Below are positions 43,301 to 52,300 of a DNA stretch of 64,000 bases, one piece after another. The notes under the pieces were generated by a model. The model saw nothing but the letters and a program-made list of their open reading frames with translations. It had not been told where the DNA came from and did no database searches. The DNA comes from RGIG3009 sp045648765 (GTDB lineage Bacteria > Bacillota > Clostridia > Oscillospirales > Acutalibacteraceae), in the NCBI GenBank assembly GCA_045648765.1, contig JAZROQ010000003.1, forward strand, positions 1 to 64,000. Reading direction: 5' to 3'. A program made the translations under genes and the position numbers. How positions within the stretch are numbered: the stretch's first letter is position 1; each line of letters opens with the position of its first letter.

Positions 43301-44624
43301 TTGGACCGTTACCATGCACGACCAAATTAATCCCAGCGGCACACAGCATATCAACAACGGCAAATCCTACGGCGTTCACGGCGATAAATTTGACATTGGC
43401 GACGGCGAGTGGCATACGGTAAGCTATTCGTGGAGCGAAGGCGTTTTGGTAGCCTATGTTGACGGCGTACAATGTTTCAGTCAAACGTGGAGCCAAGACG
43501 GCAGCGAAACGTATCCGGCAACAACAGTCCGAACCGGCGAAGCTCGCGCAGATGCTCTTTCGCCGCTCGATAGTCAGCTTTCTCCGCTTATTCTTGCCGG
43601 TTCAAAAGGCTGGCCGCTCGAAATTGACTATATCCGCGTATGGCAAGCCGACGGACAAGCGGCAAGCGTAATTCCTCAGGCAGATGAAAACACGGTGGTT
43701 TCGTCTATGACATGGGCTCATAACGCTTCGCGTGTTCTTCCGATTGCCGACGAGGCATCTGTTATGTGGCATTCCGGTAATCCTTCGGTTGCTACCGTGG
43801 GGAACGGAAAAGTGACAGCTCATCACAGCGGTCAAGCGGTCATATCGGCGTATACGGAAGATGCCTTGCTGGCGCAGTACACGCTTACCGTGGATCGTTT
43901 TGGCGAAAGATTGCCCATTGGTGATTTTGAATCGTCGGATGATGCCAACGATAAAACGTGGTATCATGGCTCTGCCAACTATACCATTATCGGCGAAGGC
44001 AAAGGTTCGGTTGTTACCGAACCCGACGGTAACCGCGCTTTGGCCATGCCGGCAGGAGCGTTTGGTTATCTCTATCAAGCCAATATCGAACCCGGCAAAA
44101 CGTATCGTTTTTCGGGACGTGTCAAAGGCTCGGTCGGCGCAAACTTGGTACAGTTTTATACGCTGCCGTTGTACGACGGAACAGCCGTGACAAAACAACC
44201 AACCGCGGGTCATGCTGAGGATGAATGGGTGGAATTCTCATACACCTTTACCACCTATAACGTGGTTAACGGAGCCTATTCATGCGAAAGAAATTATAGC
44301 ATGATTTTACGTAACAGCGGTACAACGACTGCCTATTTCGACAACTTGTCGTTGGTAGAAACCGATGGATACGTTATCCAGGGTGTCGGCAAAAAACTGT
44401 CATCGAGCAGCAGCAATTTAGGGTTGCTCAACGGTTGTTTCCCAACGTTGGATAAAACGCAATATACCTTTACTTTGACAGCGGAAAACACCGCGGTGTT
44501 CGCGCAAACTTCCGCCTCGGTACTCACCGCTATCGCACCGGGTACCACCAACGTTACCGTGACGGCGACTCCTGTTGACGGCAGTGCGCCGCTGACGGCA
44601 ACCGTCAAAGTGACAGTCGAATAA
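40389..44624 (+). CDS. Secreted multidomain glycoside hydrolase family 16 protein
   Basis: This 1411-residue protein has a Sec signal peptide (about 1-35; MRKTTRTPARM then a hydrophobic core ending near PVAAS). It has carbohydrate-binding-like (CBM4/9-type) modules near 38-185 and 415-560, related in sequence (NLFPNGDLEGTPIGNGW and FFPGGDMEGTPVGSGWE), with further jelly-roll modules between and after. A Big2-type Ig domain is at about 335-415. A GH16 domain (about 830-1090) has the catalytic ExDxxE at E956-D958-E961 (EMDWMEYWG). Another Big2-like, a CBM and a final Big-like domain end the chain. No LPXTG or SLH anchor is seen, so release or CBM-mediated attachment is likely. The target is probably a beta-glucan or related glycan. 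Confidence 0.93.
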   Translation: MRKTTRTPARMLACCLSIALLLSCCLSGLALPVAASPTEPEIPSVNLFPNGDLEGTPIGNGWTSSVSAINAAAGFGGGSAFEVYGKDGGSNYVQLRNITLPQPLKAGKTYVFRYKLYGGQGFFWWSDSSTLSADINCKQALTKNATEWTQVQVSFSPKADMSVINGLHVYNSNKTTDSVFYDDFEIVEYVPGMNFVTGSDGSVLPMSTNAAYARNIFYNYAANISLANDNGNDVWRFSGLTANYHSAHLHLDALKPPTVAGDEIAFSFRYKTAAGNATITSSDGSLTNVKTVNDPNNEGWKIFSAKATVTSFTWIYCLVFSGTTEVLIDDFYIGQTTAVDITDSAVKVAAKESVDLAYTVKPAINAVTWSSSDEAVATVDADGTVTGVVPGTATITATLPDGKTDTCEVTVTRPVVRNEFFPGGDMEGTPVGSGWETASSTVNATAGFGGGKAWELFGAVDAAKSVQLTNVTLTQPLKAGKTYLFRYKVYGGNGYMWWSDSTTLPASYNFYSAAAKPADEWVEAQLVFTPSADMSAIKGLYVYNTNKDGTSVYFDDFAIVEYRPGMNTIPGEDGSALPLTAASSVLSKFTVNLAQDGENTVWKFSGLDATDKYLLLGHIAPMVTAGDKLTVSFRYKGVDADATVSMTSGSLANAIISHNTSTVPDAEGYRTYSAVITMPSVNLNWSARLRFSGATEVYVDDFYVAESTGLEVSDLTVASGAAQVLTGAQVPVSVKVTNPRAEDIDQDVMVDVRISNGETDIKLATLTVQGGLQAGAQTVLSVPAPWTALEGEWVVSAHAYTLLAAEERNGTQTNLRVADALLDAPALAQASGYNKLIFSDDFATANVDTAYTGNYGYKWYLTDLTGVAGDASDYTLTDDGILLAADNMRYNWLLCTMDGRTAAGWRGFTHGYLEFRTRFNHNKDADAPAGVKGPAVWSFPPETISSAAGTLDRHIEMDWMEYWGDAYGDMYWTVTMHDQINPSGTQHINNGKSYGVHGDKFDIGDGEWHTVSYSWSEGVLVAYVDGVQCFSQTWSQDGSETYPATTVRTGEARADALSPLDSQLSPLILAGSKGWPLEIDYIRVWQADGQAASVIPQADENTVVSSMTWAHNASRVLPIADEASVMWHSGNPSVATVGNGKVTAHHSGQAVISAYTEDALLAQYTLTVDRFGERLPIGDFESSDDANDKTWYHGSANYTIIGEGKGSVVTEPDGNRALAMPAGAFGYLYQANIEPGKTYRFSGRVKGSVGANLVQFYTLPLYDGTAVTKQPTAGHAEDEWVEFSYTFTTYNVVNGAYSCERNYSMILRNSGTTTAYFDNLSLVETDGYVIQGVGKKLSSSSSNLGLLNGCFPTLDKTQYTFTLTAENTAVFAQTSASVLTAIAPGTTNVTVTATPVDGSAPLTATVKVTVE

Positions 44625-44642
44625 CCTTTTTGGCAAACACAC

Positions 44643-44671
44643 AAGAGCGTGGCGAACGCCACGCTCTTTCC
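44643..44671 (+). terminator. Hairpin after the GH16 gene
   Basis: AAGAGCGTGGCG pairs with CGCCACGCTCTT, followed by a short T-tract. Confidence 0.7.
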
Positions 44672-44687
44672 CTGTGACAAAAAACTC

Positions 44688-44716
44688 TTGCTTTTTTAAA
44701 ATAAGTATGATATACT
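44688..44716 (+). promoter_or_regulatory. Promoter of the rimP-nusA-infB operon
   Basis: TTGCTT (44688-44693) and TATACT (44711-44716), spacer 17 bp, about 70 bp before rimP. Confidence 0.78.
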
Positions 44717-44788
44717 GCATACAGTGATAACGATTTTAGTAAAGGAGTGGGGCAACCCGCTCCTTTGTGTTTGTGGTAAGGAGGGCGT

Positions 44789-45310
44789 ATGGCACAACCA
44801 AAAAAATCGGGCGGGAACATTGCGGCTGTTTGTCGCGAGTTGGCACAACCCGCCGCCGAACAACTGGGTCTTTTTTTGTGGGATGTTCGTTTTGTGAAAG
44901 AGGGGACCGATTGGTTTTTGCGCATTATCATTGATAAACCGAACGGCGTTACCATTAACGACTGTGTCGACATGACACATTTGATGAACCCCATTTTGGA
45001 CAAAGCTGATCCCATTTCGCAATCGTATTGCTTGGAGGTTATGTCCCCCGGCATCGAGCGGGAACTCACCCGCCCCGAACATTTTGCCGCATACGAGGGT
45101 GAACTTGTCAACGTTAAACTGATTCGCCCCGACGAAAACGGCGAACGCGAAATTGTCGGTGTGTTACTGGGTGAGGGCGACGGTGCCGTCACCTTGCAAA
45201 CCGACGAAGAAACAACACGTACATTTTCTCACAAAGAGATTTCCGCGGTACACGTGGTAGATATGTGGGATGAAGAGTCAACAGACGAAGAAATCATAAC
45301 GGAGGAATGA
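44789..45310 (+). CDS. rimP: Ribosome maturation factor RimP
   Basis: This 173-residue protein is needed for 30S subunit maturation. The N-terminal alpha/beta domain has LFLWDVRFVKEGTDWFLRI IIDK (about 28-50) and VTINDCVDMTHLMNPILD, then SYCLEVMSPGIERELTRPEHF, all family signatures. A C-terminal SH3-like domain ends in an acidic tail. AAGGAGGGC precedes the ATG. It starts the translation-factor operon. Confidence 0.95.
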   Translation: MAQPKKSGGNIAAVCRELAQPAAEQLGLFLWDVRFVKEGTDWFLRIIIDKPNGVTINDCVDMTHLMNPILDKADPISQSYCLEVMSPGIERELTRPEHFAAYEGELVNVKLIRPDENGEREIVGVLLGEGDGAVTLQTDEETTRTFSHKEISAVHVVDMWDEESTDEEIITEE

Positions 45311-45316
45311 CACAAA

Positions 45317-46381
45317 ATGACTAACAATGCAGAATTTTTTGACGCCTTACGGTTGCTCGAAAAAGAAAAAGGAATCAATGGCGAATACTTGCTCGAAAAG
45401 ATTCGCGCTGCCATTATCTTGGCTGTAAAAAAAGATTACGGCGGAAAAGAAAACATCCGTGTTATCATGGATGCGCAAACCGGTGAATTTTCGGTAGCAT
45501 TGCTCAAAACCGTGGTGGAAGAGCTCACCGACCCCGACGAAGAATTGTTGCCCGAACAAGCGGTAAAATACTCCAAAAAAGCCAAAGTCGGCGACGTGGT
45601 GGAAATTCCGCTGCAAACCAAACAGTTTGGTCGTATTGCGGCGCAAACCGCCAAACACGTGATCCGTCAAGGCATCCGCGAAGCAGAACGCGGCCAAAAA
45701 ATTGTGGAATTCCAACGTCATAACCAAGAATTGGTCACGGCATTGGTTTCCCGCGTGGATCCCAAAACGGGCGCTGCCACGGTGGAAATCGGCAAATCCG
45801 AAGCCGTGTTACCCAAAAACGAACAAGTCGGCGACGAAGTGCTGCGTGAAGGCATGCGTGTGAAAGTCTACGTGGTAGATGTTAAAGACACCGAAAAAGG
45901 TCCTCGCGCTCTCATTTCTCGCACACACCCCGGCTTGGTCAAACGCTTGTTTGAAATGCAAGTACCCGAAATTTTTGACGGTACGGTAGAAATTAAAGCC
46001 ATCTCGCGTGAAGCGGGTTCCCGCACCAAACTGGCGGTTTTCGCCCACGACGAAAACGTGGATGCCGTCGGCGCTTGTATCGGTGCCAAAGGTGTTCGTG
46101 TGGCAGAAATTGTGGAAGAACTCTGCGGCGAAAAAATCGACATTGTCGAATACAGCGAAAACTCCGAAGAATTCATTGCCGCTGCTCTGGCTCCCGCCAA
46201 AGTTGTCAGCGTGGAAGTCGATCCTGAAGGCGCCAAAGCCTGCCGCGCCACCGTGCCGGATGCGCAACTTTCTTTGGCCATCGGTAACAAAGGTCAAAAT
46301 GCGCGCTTGGCGGCAAAACTGACCGGTTGGAAAATCGATATTCGCCCCGAAAGCGGTTTTTACGGCGAAGACGAGGAATAA
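45317..46381 (+). CDS. nusA: Transcription termination/antitermination protein NusA
   Basis: This 354-residue protein has an N-terminal RNA-polymerase-binding domain (about 1-125), an S1 domain (about 135-200), and two KH domains (about 205-350; GACIGAKGVRVAEIVEEL and LAIGNKGQNARLAAKLTGWKID). It affects pausing, termination and antitermination. It is the shorter Gram-positive form without C-terminal acidic repeats. It begins 6 bp after rimP. Confidence 0.97.
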   Translation: MTNNAEFFDALRLLEKEKGINGEYLLEKIRAAIILAVKKDYGGKENIRVIMDAQTGEFSVALLKTVVEELTDPDEELLPEQAVKYSKKAKVGDVVEIPLQTKQFGRIAAQTAKHVIRQGIREAERGQKIVEFQRHNQELVTALVSRVDPKTGAATVEIGKSEAVLPKNEQVGDEVLREGMRVKVYVVDVKDTEKGPRALISRTHPGLVKRLFEMQVPEIFDGTVEIKAISREAGSRTKLAVFAHDENVDAVGACIGAKGVRVAEIVEELCGEKIDIVEYSENSEEFIAAALAPAKVVSVEVDPEGAKACRATVPDAQLSLAIGNKGQNARLAAKLTGWKIDIRPESGFYGEDEE

Positions 46382-46410
46382 TGAAACGATAACGTTTAGG
46401 AGGAAGGGCT

Positions 46411-46689
46411 ATGCCGACAACCAAAAAAATACCGCTTCGCAAATGTACCGGCTGCGGTGAAATGAAACCCAAACGCGAACTGATTCGTGTGGTAAAAGGT
46501 CCCGAAGGGGATATTTCACTGGATGTAACCGGTAAAAAAGCGGGTCGCGGCGCTTATGTTTGTCCGTGTTTAGATTGCTTGGCAGATGCCCGCAAAGCCA
46601 AACGATTGGAAAAAGCGTTTTCTTGCCGTATTCCCGAAGCGGTGTACGTACAGCTTGAAGAGGAATTGAGAGCCTATGAACAAGCATAA
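46411..46689 (+). CDS. ylxR: YlxR-family (DUF448) RNA-binding protein
   Basis: This 92-residue basic protein has PLRKCTGCGEMKPKRELIRV (about 8-27) and KAGRGAYVCPCLDCLADARK, the family's two signature blocks. The fold is predicted to bind RNA, and the gene is conserved between nusA and infB in Firmicutes. AGGAGGAAGG precedes the ATG. It overlaps the next gene by 14 bp. Confidence 0.93.
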   Translation: MPTTKKIPLRKCTGCGEMKPKRELIRVVKGPEGDISLDVTGKKAGRGAYVCPCLDCLADARKAKRLEKAFSCRIPEAVYVQLEEELRAYEQA

Positions 46690-46987
46690 GCTTTTGGGGC
46701 TTTTGGGGCTGTGCCGTCGTGCCGGACGGTTGGTGACGGGTTTTGATGCCGCCATCGATTTGTGCAAAGAACCGTCGGTACTGCTTATGGTGGCACAAGA
46801 TGCCTCGCCCCGCACGGTGAAGGAACTGCGTTTTCACGTAAAACAGCAACCGCTGTATACGGCGCCGCTTACCAAAGAAGAAATCAGTACCGCCCTCGGC
46901 TTGCAAAAAGCAGTGGCGGTAATGGCAACCGCCGACGAAGGCTTTGCCAAAGCGATGCGCCAATATCTTATAGAGGAGGAATCCTAA
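46676..46987 (+). CDS. ylxQ: Ribosomal L7Ae-like protein YlxQ
   Basis: This 103-residue L7Ae/L30e-like protein has LLGLCRRAGRLVTGFDAAID (about 5-24), the diagnostic start, and LLMVAQDASPRTVKEL. Such proteins bind kink-turn RNA. Its target in bacteria is unclear. It is encoded in the conserved slot before infB. Confidence 0.92.
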   Translation: MNKHKLLGLLGLCRRAGRLVTGFDAAIDLCKEPSVLLMVAQDASPRTVKELRFHVKQQPLYTAPLTKEEISTALGLQKAVAVMATADEGFAKAMRQYLIEEES

Positions 46988-46989
46988 TT

Positions 46990-49338
46990 ATGATGATTAA
47001 ATACCGTGTCAGTGACGTCGCCAAAGATTTTGGTGTACCGGGCAAAGCGGTGATTGAACTTCTTGCCCGTTTTGACGAAACACCCAAAAAGAGCGCCACT
47101 GCCTTGCAAGAAGAAGAATTGGACTTGGTGTTTGAATATTTCACCCAACAACACCAAATGGATAATTTAGAAAGCTATTTTGCCGAAGCGGAATCTCGTC
47201 GTACGGCAAAAACCGCTGCTGCCCCCAAAGCGGAAGAAGCGGCTCCCGTCGAGGAAGCAAAACCCGAAGCAGAAGCCCCCGCCAAAGAAGAAGGCGGCAT
47301 TGTCATTCCGCAACAACAACCCAAAAAGAAAGAAAAACCCGCGCCCGTACCGCGCGCTCAAATCGAGCGTCGTACCGTGGATACCCGCAGTGTGCAAACC
47401 AACGTGGGCGACAAATACGACGAAAAATTCGACGTAATGGCGCAAACCTCCAACCGTGTACGCGGTGATGGCGGCGGTATCAAAAAACAAAAAATCAACC
47501 AACGTTCGCAACAATACAAAAAACCGCAACGCCGCCGCGAAACCGAAGCGGAACGTTTGCAACGTATCGAAGCGGATCGTAAAAAGAAACAAATGACCAT
47601 CACGGTGGGCGAAGTGATCACCGTGGCAGAATTGGCAGTGCGCCTCAAAGCCACGGTGGCGGAAGTTATCAAAAAACTGATGATGCTCGGTTCCATGGTC
47701 ACCGCCAACGAAGAAATCGACTTCGATACCGCCTTCTTGGTGGCCGAAGAATTCCACGTCAAAGTGGAACGCGAAGTGGTTGTCACCATTGAAGAACAAA
47801 TCATCGACGACAGCGAAGATACCGACGGCGACTTGCAACCCCGCGACCCGATCGTGGTGGTTATGGGCCACGTTGACCACGGTAAAACCTCGGTGCTCGA
47901 TGCCATCCGCAAAACCAAAGTTACCGACGGCGAAGCAGGCGGTATTACACAACACATCGGCGCTTATCGCACCAAAATCCAAGGACAATCCATCACGTTT
48001 TTGGATACCCCCGGTCACGCGGCGTTCACTGCCATGCGTGCGCGCGGTGCCCAAGTAACCGATATTGCCATTTTGGTGGTAGCAGCCGATGACGGTATCA
48101 TGCCGCAAACGATCGAAGCTATCAACCACGCCAAAGCGGCAGGTGTTTCGATTATTGTCGCGATTAACAAAATGGATAAACCCACCGCCAACCCCGACAA
48201 AGTCATGCAACAACTCACCGAATACGAATTGGTTCCCGAAGAATGGGGCGGTGACGTTATATGCGTGCCGGTATCCGCGCTCACGGGTATGGGCATCGAC
48301 AAATTGCTCGAATCGGTGTTGCTGGTAGCCGAAATCAAAGAACTCAAAGCCAACCCCGAACGTGCCGCCAAAGGCTCGGTTATCGAAGCGCGGTTGGATA
48401 AAGGCCGTGGCCCGATTGCCACGTTGTTGGTGCAAAACGGCACCTTGCACGCGGGCGATATTGTGGTGGCCGGTACCGCTGTGGGTAGAGTGCGCGCCAT
48501 GACCGACGATTGCGGCCGCAAAGTCAACAGCGCCGGACCTTCCGTTCCGGTCGAAATTATGGGTCTTGCCGAAGTGCCCACCGCGGGCGATACTTTCAAT
48601 GCGGTATCCGACGAACGCTTGGCACGTGAATTGGTGGAACAACGTAAACAATCCGCCAAAGAAGAAGTGTTCAAACAATATCAAAAAGTGACGTTGGATA
48701 ACCTGTTTGACCAAATGCACGAAAACGACATGAAAGAGCTTAACATCATTGTCAAAGCCGATGTGCAAGGCTCGGTCGAAGCGTTGCGTCAATCGCTCGA
48801 AAAACTCAGCAACGAAGAAGTGCGCGTGCGCGTGATTCACGGTGCAGTGGGTGCCATCAGCGAAAGCGATATCACCTTGGCACAAGCTTCCAAGGCAATT
48901 GTGGTTGGCTTTAACGTACGTCCCGACCCCATGGCGCAAATCACTGCCGAACAAATGGAAGTCGATATGCGCATGTATCGCATCATTTACGACTGCTTAG
49001 ACGAAATCGAAGCCGCCATGAAAGGCATGCTCGCACCCAAAACGCGCGAAGTGTTGCACGGTCGTGCCGAGGTACGCCAAGTCTATCGCATCAGCGGTGT
49101 TGGCTTGGTTGCCGGTTGTTACGTGCTCGACGGCAAAGTCTACCGCAACGATTTGTTGCGCATTGTGCGTGACGGCATCATCATCGGCGACGATAAGATG
49201 ATTTCGCTCAAACGCTTTAAAGACGACCAAAAAGAAGTGGCCCAAGGCTACGAATGTGGTATTGGTTTGGAAAAATTCACCGACATTCAAGAAGGCGACA
49301 TTTACGAAACCTATATCATTGAGGAATACAGAGATTAA
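46990..49338 (+). CDS. infB: Translation initiation factor IF-2
   Basis: This 782-residue GTPase places initiator tRNA on the 30S subunit. The N-terminal IF2-N helix-turn domain (MMIKYRVSDVAKDFGVPGKAV) and an Ala/Lys/Glu-rich linker (about 75-200) precede the G domain, with G1 GHVDHGKTS, G3 DTPGH, G4 NKMD and G5 SAL. Domains II-IV follow, with GRAEVRQVYRISGVGLVAGCYV near the end. The start at 46990 follows GAGGAGGAAT. It is typical in length. Confidence 0.97.
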   Translation: MMIKYRVSDVAKDFGVPGKAVIELLARFDETPKKSATALQEEELDLVFEYFTQQHQMDNLESYFAEAESRRTAKTAAAPKAEEAAPVEEAKPEAEAPAKEEGGIVIPQQQPKKKEKPAPVPRAQIERRTVDTRSVQTNVGDKYDEKFDVMAQTSNRVRGDGGGIKKQKINQRSQQYKKPQRRRETEAERLQRIEADRKKKQMTITVGEVITVAELAVRLKATVAEVIKKLMMLGSMVTANEEIDFDTAFLVAEEFHVKVEREVVVTIEEQIIDDSEDTDGDLQPRDPIVVVMGHVDHGKTSVLDAIRKTKVTDGEAGGITQHIGAYRTKIQGQSITFLDTPGHAAFTAMRARGAQVTDIAILVVAADDGIMPQTIEAINHAKAAGVSIIVAINKMDKPTANPDKVMQQLTEYELVPEEWGGDVICVPVSALTGMGIDKLLESVLLVAEIKELKANPERAAKGSVIEARLDKGRGPIATLLVQNGTLHAGDIVVAGTAVGRVRAMTDDCGRKVNSAGPSVPVEIMGLAEVPTAGDTFNAVSDERLARELVEQRKQSAKEEVFKQYQKVTLDNLFDQMHENDMKELNIIVKADVQGSVEALRQSLEKLSNEEVRVRVIHGAVGAISESDITLAQASKAIVVGFNVRPDPMAQITAEQMEVDMRMYRIIYDCLDEIEAAMKGMLAPKTREVLHGRAEVRQVYRISGVGLVAGCYVLDGKVYRNDLLRIVRDGIIIGDDKMISLKRFKDDQKEVAQGYECGIGLEKFTDIQEGDIYETYIIEEYRD

Positions 49339-49350
49339 GGAGGGCTTAGT

Positions 49351-49704
49351 ATGTCCGGTTATCGAATGGACCGTACCGGCGAAGATATCATGCGTGAACT
49401 GACCGCCATTTTGCGAACAGTTAAAGACCCGCGCGTGTCGGGGCTTATCAGCATTGTCCGCGCCGAAGTAACGCGTGATATGTCGTATGCAACGGTGTAT
49501 ATCAGTTCGATGGACGGTATCGAAGCGGCCAAAAACGCAGTGAAAGGTCTTACCTCTGCTGCGGGATATATGCGGCGTGAATTGGGTGCGGCGCTCAAAC
49601 TACGTCATGTTCCGGAATTGCGCTTTGTCGCAGACGATTCCATTGCTTACAGTTCCAAAATTGCGCAAACCTTGCGCAATTTGCAAACGGAGGACGACCA
49701 ATGA
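49351..49704 (+). CDS. rbfA: Ribosome-binding factor A
   Basis: This 117-residue KH-fold protein assists 16S rRNA 5'-end maturation. YRMDRTGEDIMRELTAIL (about 4-21), VSGLISIVRAEVTRDMSYATVYIS and RHVPELRFVADDSI are the family blocks. AAGGAGGG precedes the ATG, 12 bp after infB, and its stop overlaps the next start. Confidence 0.95.
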   Translation: MSGYRMDRTGEDIMRELTAILRTVKDPRVSGLISIVRAEVTRDMSYATVYISSMDGIEAAKNAVKGLTSAAGYMRRELGAALKLRHVPELRFVADDSIAYSSKIAQTLRNLQTEDDQ

Positions 49705-50669
49705 GTACGCCGATAACGGTGGAAAAAGCCGCCGCTATGCTCAAAAACGCCGATAACATCTTAATACTCACTCACCATTTTCCCGATGGCGATACGCTCG
49801 GCAGTGCGTTTGCTTTGTGCCGCGCGTTGCAAACCATGGGCAAAAAGGCGCGCGTGATTTGCAACGATGCTATTCCCGAAAAATACGACTATATGACCAC
49901 CGCCGTGCCGCAACCCGATTTTGAAGAATCGTTCGTGTGCGCGGTGGACGTGGCCGATAGCCAGTTGTTGGGGGCTTCCTTGCAACCGTATGTCGACAAA
50001 GTGGAACTTTGCATCGACCACCACGGTTCACATCGTCCGTTCGAAAAGCATTTGCTGCTCGATGCCACCATGGGCGCTACCGCCATGCTGATTTATCAAG
50101 TGATAACCGCCATGGGCGTTGCGGTGGATACGGTAATGGCCGATTGCCTGTATACCGGCATGGCTACCGACACGGGTTGTTTTAAATACAGCAACACCAC
50201 ACCGCTTACGCACCGCATGGCAGCCGAACTCATGGAAGCGGGCGCCAATGCCGAAACCATTAACCGCACCATGTTCGACATCAAATCCCGCGCACGCGTG
50301 CAACTCGAACAAGCGGCATTGCAATCCATTGCCTTTTACGACAAAGGCCGCACGGCGTTTATGCGCATCACCGAAGAAATGATCAAAGCCGCCGGCGCTA
50401 ACGAAAACGATATGGAAGGCTTGTCACCGCTTCCCCGCCAAATCGAGGGCGTTTGGGTGGGCGTGATGATGCGCCAAAAAGCCGACGGCGATTACAAAAT
50501 CAGTGTACGTACCGGCACACACGCCGACGCTTCTGCCATTTGCGGATTGCTCGGTGGCGGGGGACACCCGCGTGCCGCCGGTTGCACGTTGTCAGGAGAG
50601 GCGGAACAAGTTATCGAAACGGTGCGAAAAGCCATTCATAAAGCTGTTCCGTGCATTACAAAACGATGA
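49701..50669 (+). CDS. nrnA: DHH-family phosphoesterase (NrnA-type)
   Basis: This 322-residue DHH/DHHA1 protein belongs to the bifunctional oligoribonuclease/PAP phosphatase family. Metal-binding motifs are LTHHFPDGDTLGSAF (about 26-40), the middle Asp in CAVDVADSQ, DHH in CIDHHGSH, and the DHHA1 glycine motif GGGGHPRAAG near the end. It degrades nano-RNA and 3'-phosphoadenosine phosphate in characterised homologs. It overlaps rbfA and truB by 4 bp each. Confidence 0.94.
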   Translation: MSTPITVEKAAAMLKNADNILILTHHFPDGDTLGSAFALCRALQTMGKKARVICNDAIPEKYDYMTTAVPQPDFEESFVCAVDVADSQLLGASLQPYVDKVELCIDHHGSHRPFEKHLLLDATMGATAMLIYQVITAMGVAVDTVMADCLYTGMATDTGCFKYSNTTPLTHRMAAELMEAGANAETINRTMFDIKSRARVQLEQAALQSIAFYDKGRTAFMRITEEMIKAAGANENDMEGLSPLPRQIEGVWVGVMMRQKADGDYKISVRTGTHADASAICGLLGGGGHPRAAGCTLSGEAEQVIETVRKAIHKAVPCITKR

Positions 50670-51556
50670 ACGGTATTTTGTGTATCGACAAACCGCAACA
50701 CATGACGTCGTTCGATTGTTGCGCGTTGTTGCGGCGCCTGACCGGCGAAAAAAAGGTTGGTCATGCGGGAACGCTCGACCCCATGGCAACAGGGGTACTG
50801 CCGCTGATGTTCGGCAAAGCCACCCGCGCTATTCCGCTTTTGCCCACACACCGCAAATGCTATCGCGCCGAGGTGCAATTCGGCCTTACCAGCGACACGC
50901 TCGACGTGTGGGGAACGGTTTCTCAAACGGGCAAACCTTATCCCACGTTGGCGGAAATCGAAGCCGTTGTCCCGCAGTTTACGGGCGATATTTTGCAAGT
51001 CCCGCCTATGATGTCGGCACTTAAAAAAGACGGTGTTCGGTTGTACGATTTGGCACGTCAAGGCATCGAAATCGAGCGTGAAGCGCGCCCGGTGACGATT
51101 TATGCGCTGACTATCGAAGCTTATGACCCACAAAAAGGGCTGCTTACTCTCACGTGTGATTGCTCGGCAGGCACCTACATTCGCACCTTGTGCGACGACA
51201 TGGGACAAGCTTTGGGATGCGGCGCAGTGCTCAGCAGTTTGCGGCGCACCGCGGCAGCGGGGTATGAACTTTCCGCTTGCCTTACCATTGAGCAATGCCG
51301 TGCTTTGGCAGAACAAGGTGCGCTTTTAGACCACGTGTTACCCACCGAAACCGCTTTCGAGGTATACAAAGCACTCACCGTTACCAAGCCTCAGGCCACC
51401 CGCTTTCAAAACGGCGGGGAACTTGCCGCCGAACGGTTACCTATTACGCTAGCCGAAGGCGAAACGGTGCGTGTTAACGCGCCCGACGGTGAGTTTATCG
51501 GTTTGGGGCAACTTGAACAGCAAAGTTTACGTATCCTTCGTATATTCAAGGAGTGA
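50666..51556 (+). CDS. truB: tRNA pseudouridine-55 synthase
   Basis: This 296-residue enzyme makes pseudouridine 55 in tRNA. The catalytic Asp lies in VGHAGTLDPMATGVLP (about 35-50), and LQVPPMMSALKKDGVRLYDLARQG and the CSAGTYIRTLCDD motif are intact. The start is MNGILCIDKPQ, whose ATG overlaps the nrnA stop; an ATG five codons upstream is less likely. The usual ribF does not follow; a membrane protein gene does. Confidence 0.96.
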   Translation: MNGILCIDKPQHMTSFDCCALLRRLTGEKKVGHAGTLDPMATGVLPLMFGKATRAIPLLPTHRKCYRAEVQFGLTSDTLDVWGTVSQTGKPYPTLAEIEAVVPQFTGDILQVPPMMSALKKDGVRLYDLARQGIEIEREARPVTIYALTIEAYDPQKGLLTLTCDCSAGTYIRTLCDDMGQALGCGAVLSSLRRTAAAGYELSACLTIEQCRALAEQGALLDHVLPTETAFEVYKALTVTKPQATRFQNGGELAAERLPITLAEGETVRVNAPDGEFIGLGQLEQQSLRILRIFKE

Positions 51557-51561
51557 TTACC

Positions 51562-52290
51562 ATGAACGAAGAGAATATTCAAACAACCATACCCGCCGAA
51601 CAAGAAGTCAAACCCAAAAAACGCGGCAAAGTTCGTTATGCCGCACCGCTTGGTTTTTTGGTGTTGTTTTTGGCACTTATTGGGTGTATCTCTGTGCTGA
51701 CAAGCGCGGTGCGCTTGGTGACTCGTTGGAACGATGACACCCCGCTTCGCGAAGAATTGTATACGTTTTTGGAACCTGTCATGCAGTTTTGTCCCTCGGA
51801 TTTCGAAAGCGTCGAAACCGCCAAAGATTCCGATTCGTTGTTGCTTGCCGCGGCTTATCGCGTAACCGAAGCAGAACGGATTCGCCAACTGCGCGAAAAA
51901 GACGAAAATTGCACCTATCCGTTTGAAGAAACGCAACACCGCATGATTGTCCCGCAAGAAGTAGTGGAAAAATCCTATGCCGCATTGTTTGGCAACGCCA
52001 AACTTTCGCACCGCACGGTGGGGAACACGGAATACGTTGCCGACAAAAAGAGTTACTACATTCCGCTTACTCTCAACACATCGGGGTATACGCCGCTACT
52101 CGGCAGAATCAAAGAAAAAAAGGATACCTACACCGTTAAAGTGGCGTACGTATCCAACAACGATATTCAGTACGACGAACGCGGCAACGCCATAGAACCC
52201 ACCGAAAAAATGGCAAAATATACCCAGTGGTATACAGTCGAACGCACCGACAACGGGTTGGCACTCCTTGCCGTTACCGCCGATTCGTAA
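51562..52290 (+). CDS. Single-pass membrane protein of unknown function
   Basis: This 242-residue protein has a basic cytoplasmic N-terminus (KPKKRGKVRY), one helix (about 28-52) and an extracytoplasmic domain of about 190 residues without recognised motifs or cysteine pairs. It is the last gene of the rimP-truB operon; AAGGAG lies seven bases before the ATG. A GTG three codons upstream is an alternative. No function can be proposed from sequence; its co-transcription with translation genes may be positional only. Confidence 0.8.
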   Translation: MNEENIQTTIPAEQEVKPKKRGKVRYAAPLGFLVLFLALIGCISVLTSAVRLVTRWNDDTPLREELYTFLEPVMQFCPSDFESVETAKDSDSLLLAAAYRVTEAERIRQLREKDENCTYPFEETQHRMIVPQEVVEKSYAALFGNAKLSHRTVGNTEYVADKKSYYIPLTLNTSGYTPLLGRIKEKKDTYTVKVAYVSNNDIQYDERGNAIEPTEKMAKYTQWYTVERTDNGLALLAVTADS

Positions 52291-52300
52291 CTGCAAAAAC

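Noticed and set aside
47167..48954. 595-codon open frame on the minus strand opposite infB
   Set aside because: It is antisense to IF-2 and has Phe/His/Gly-rich composition without recognisable domains.
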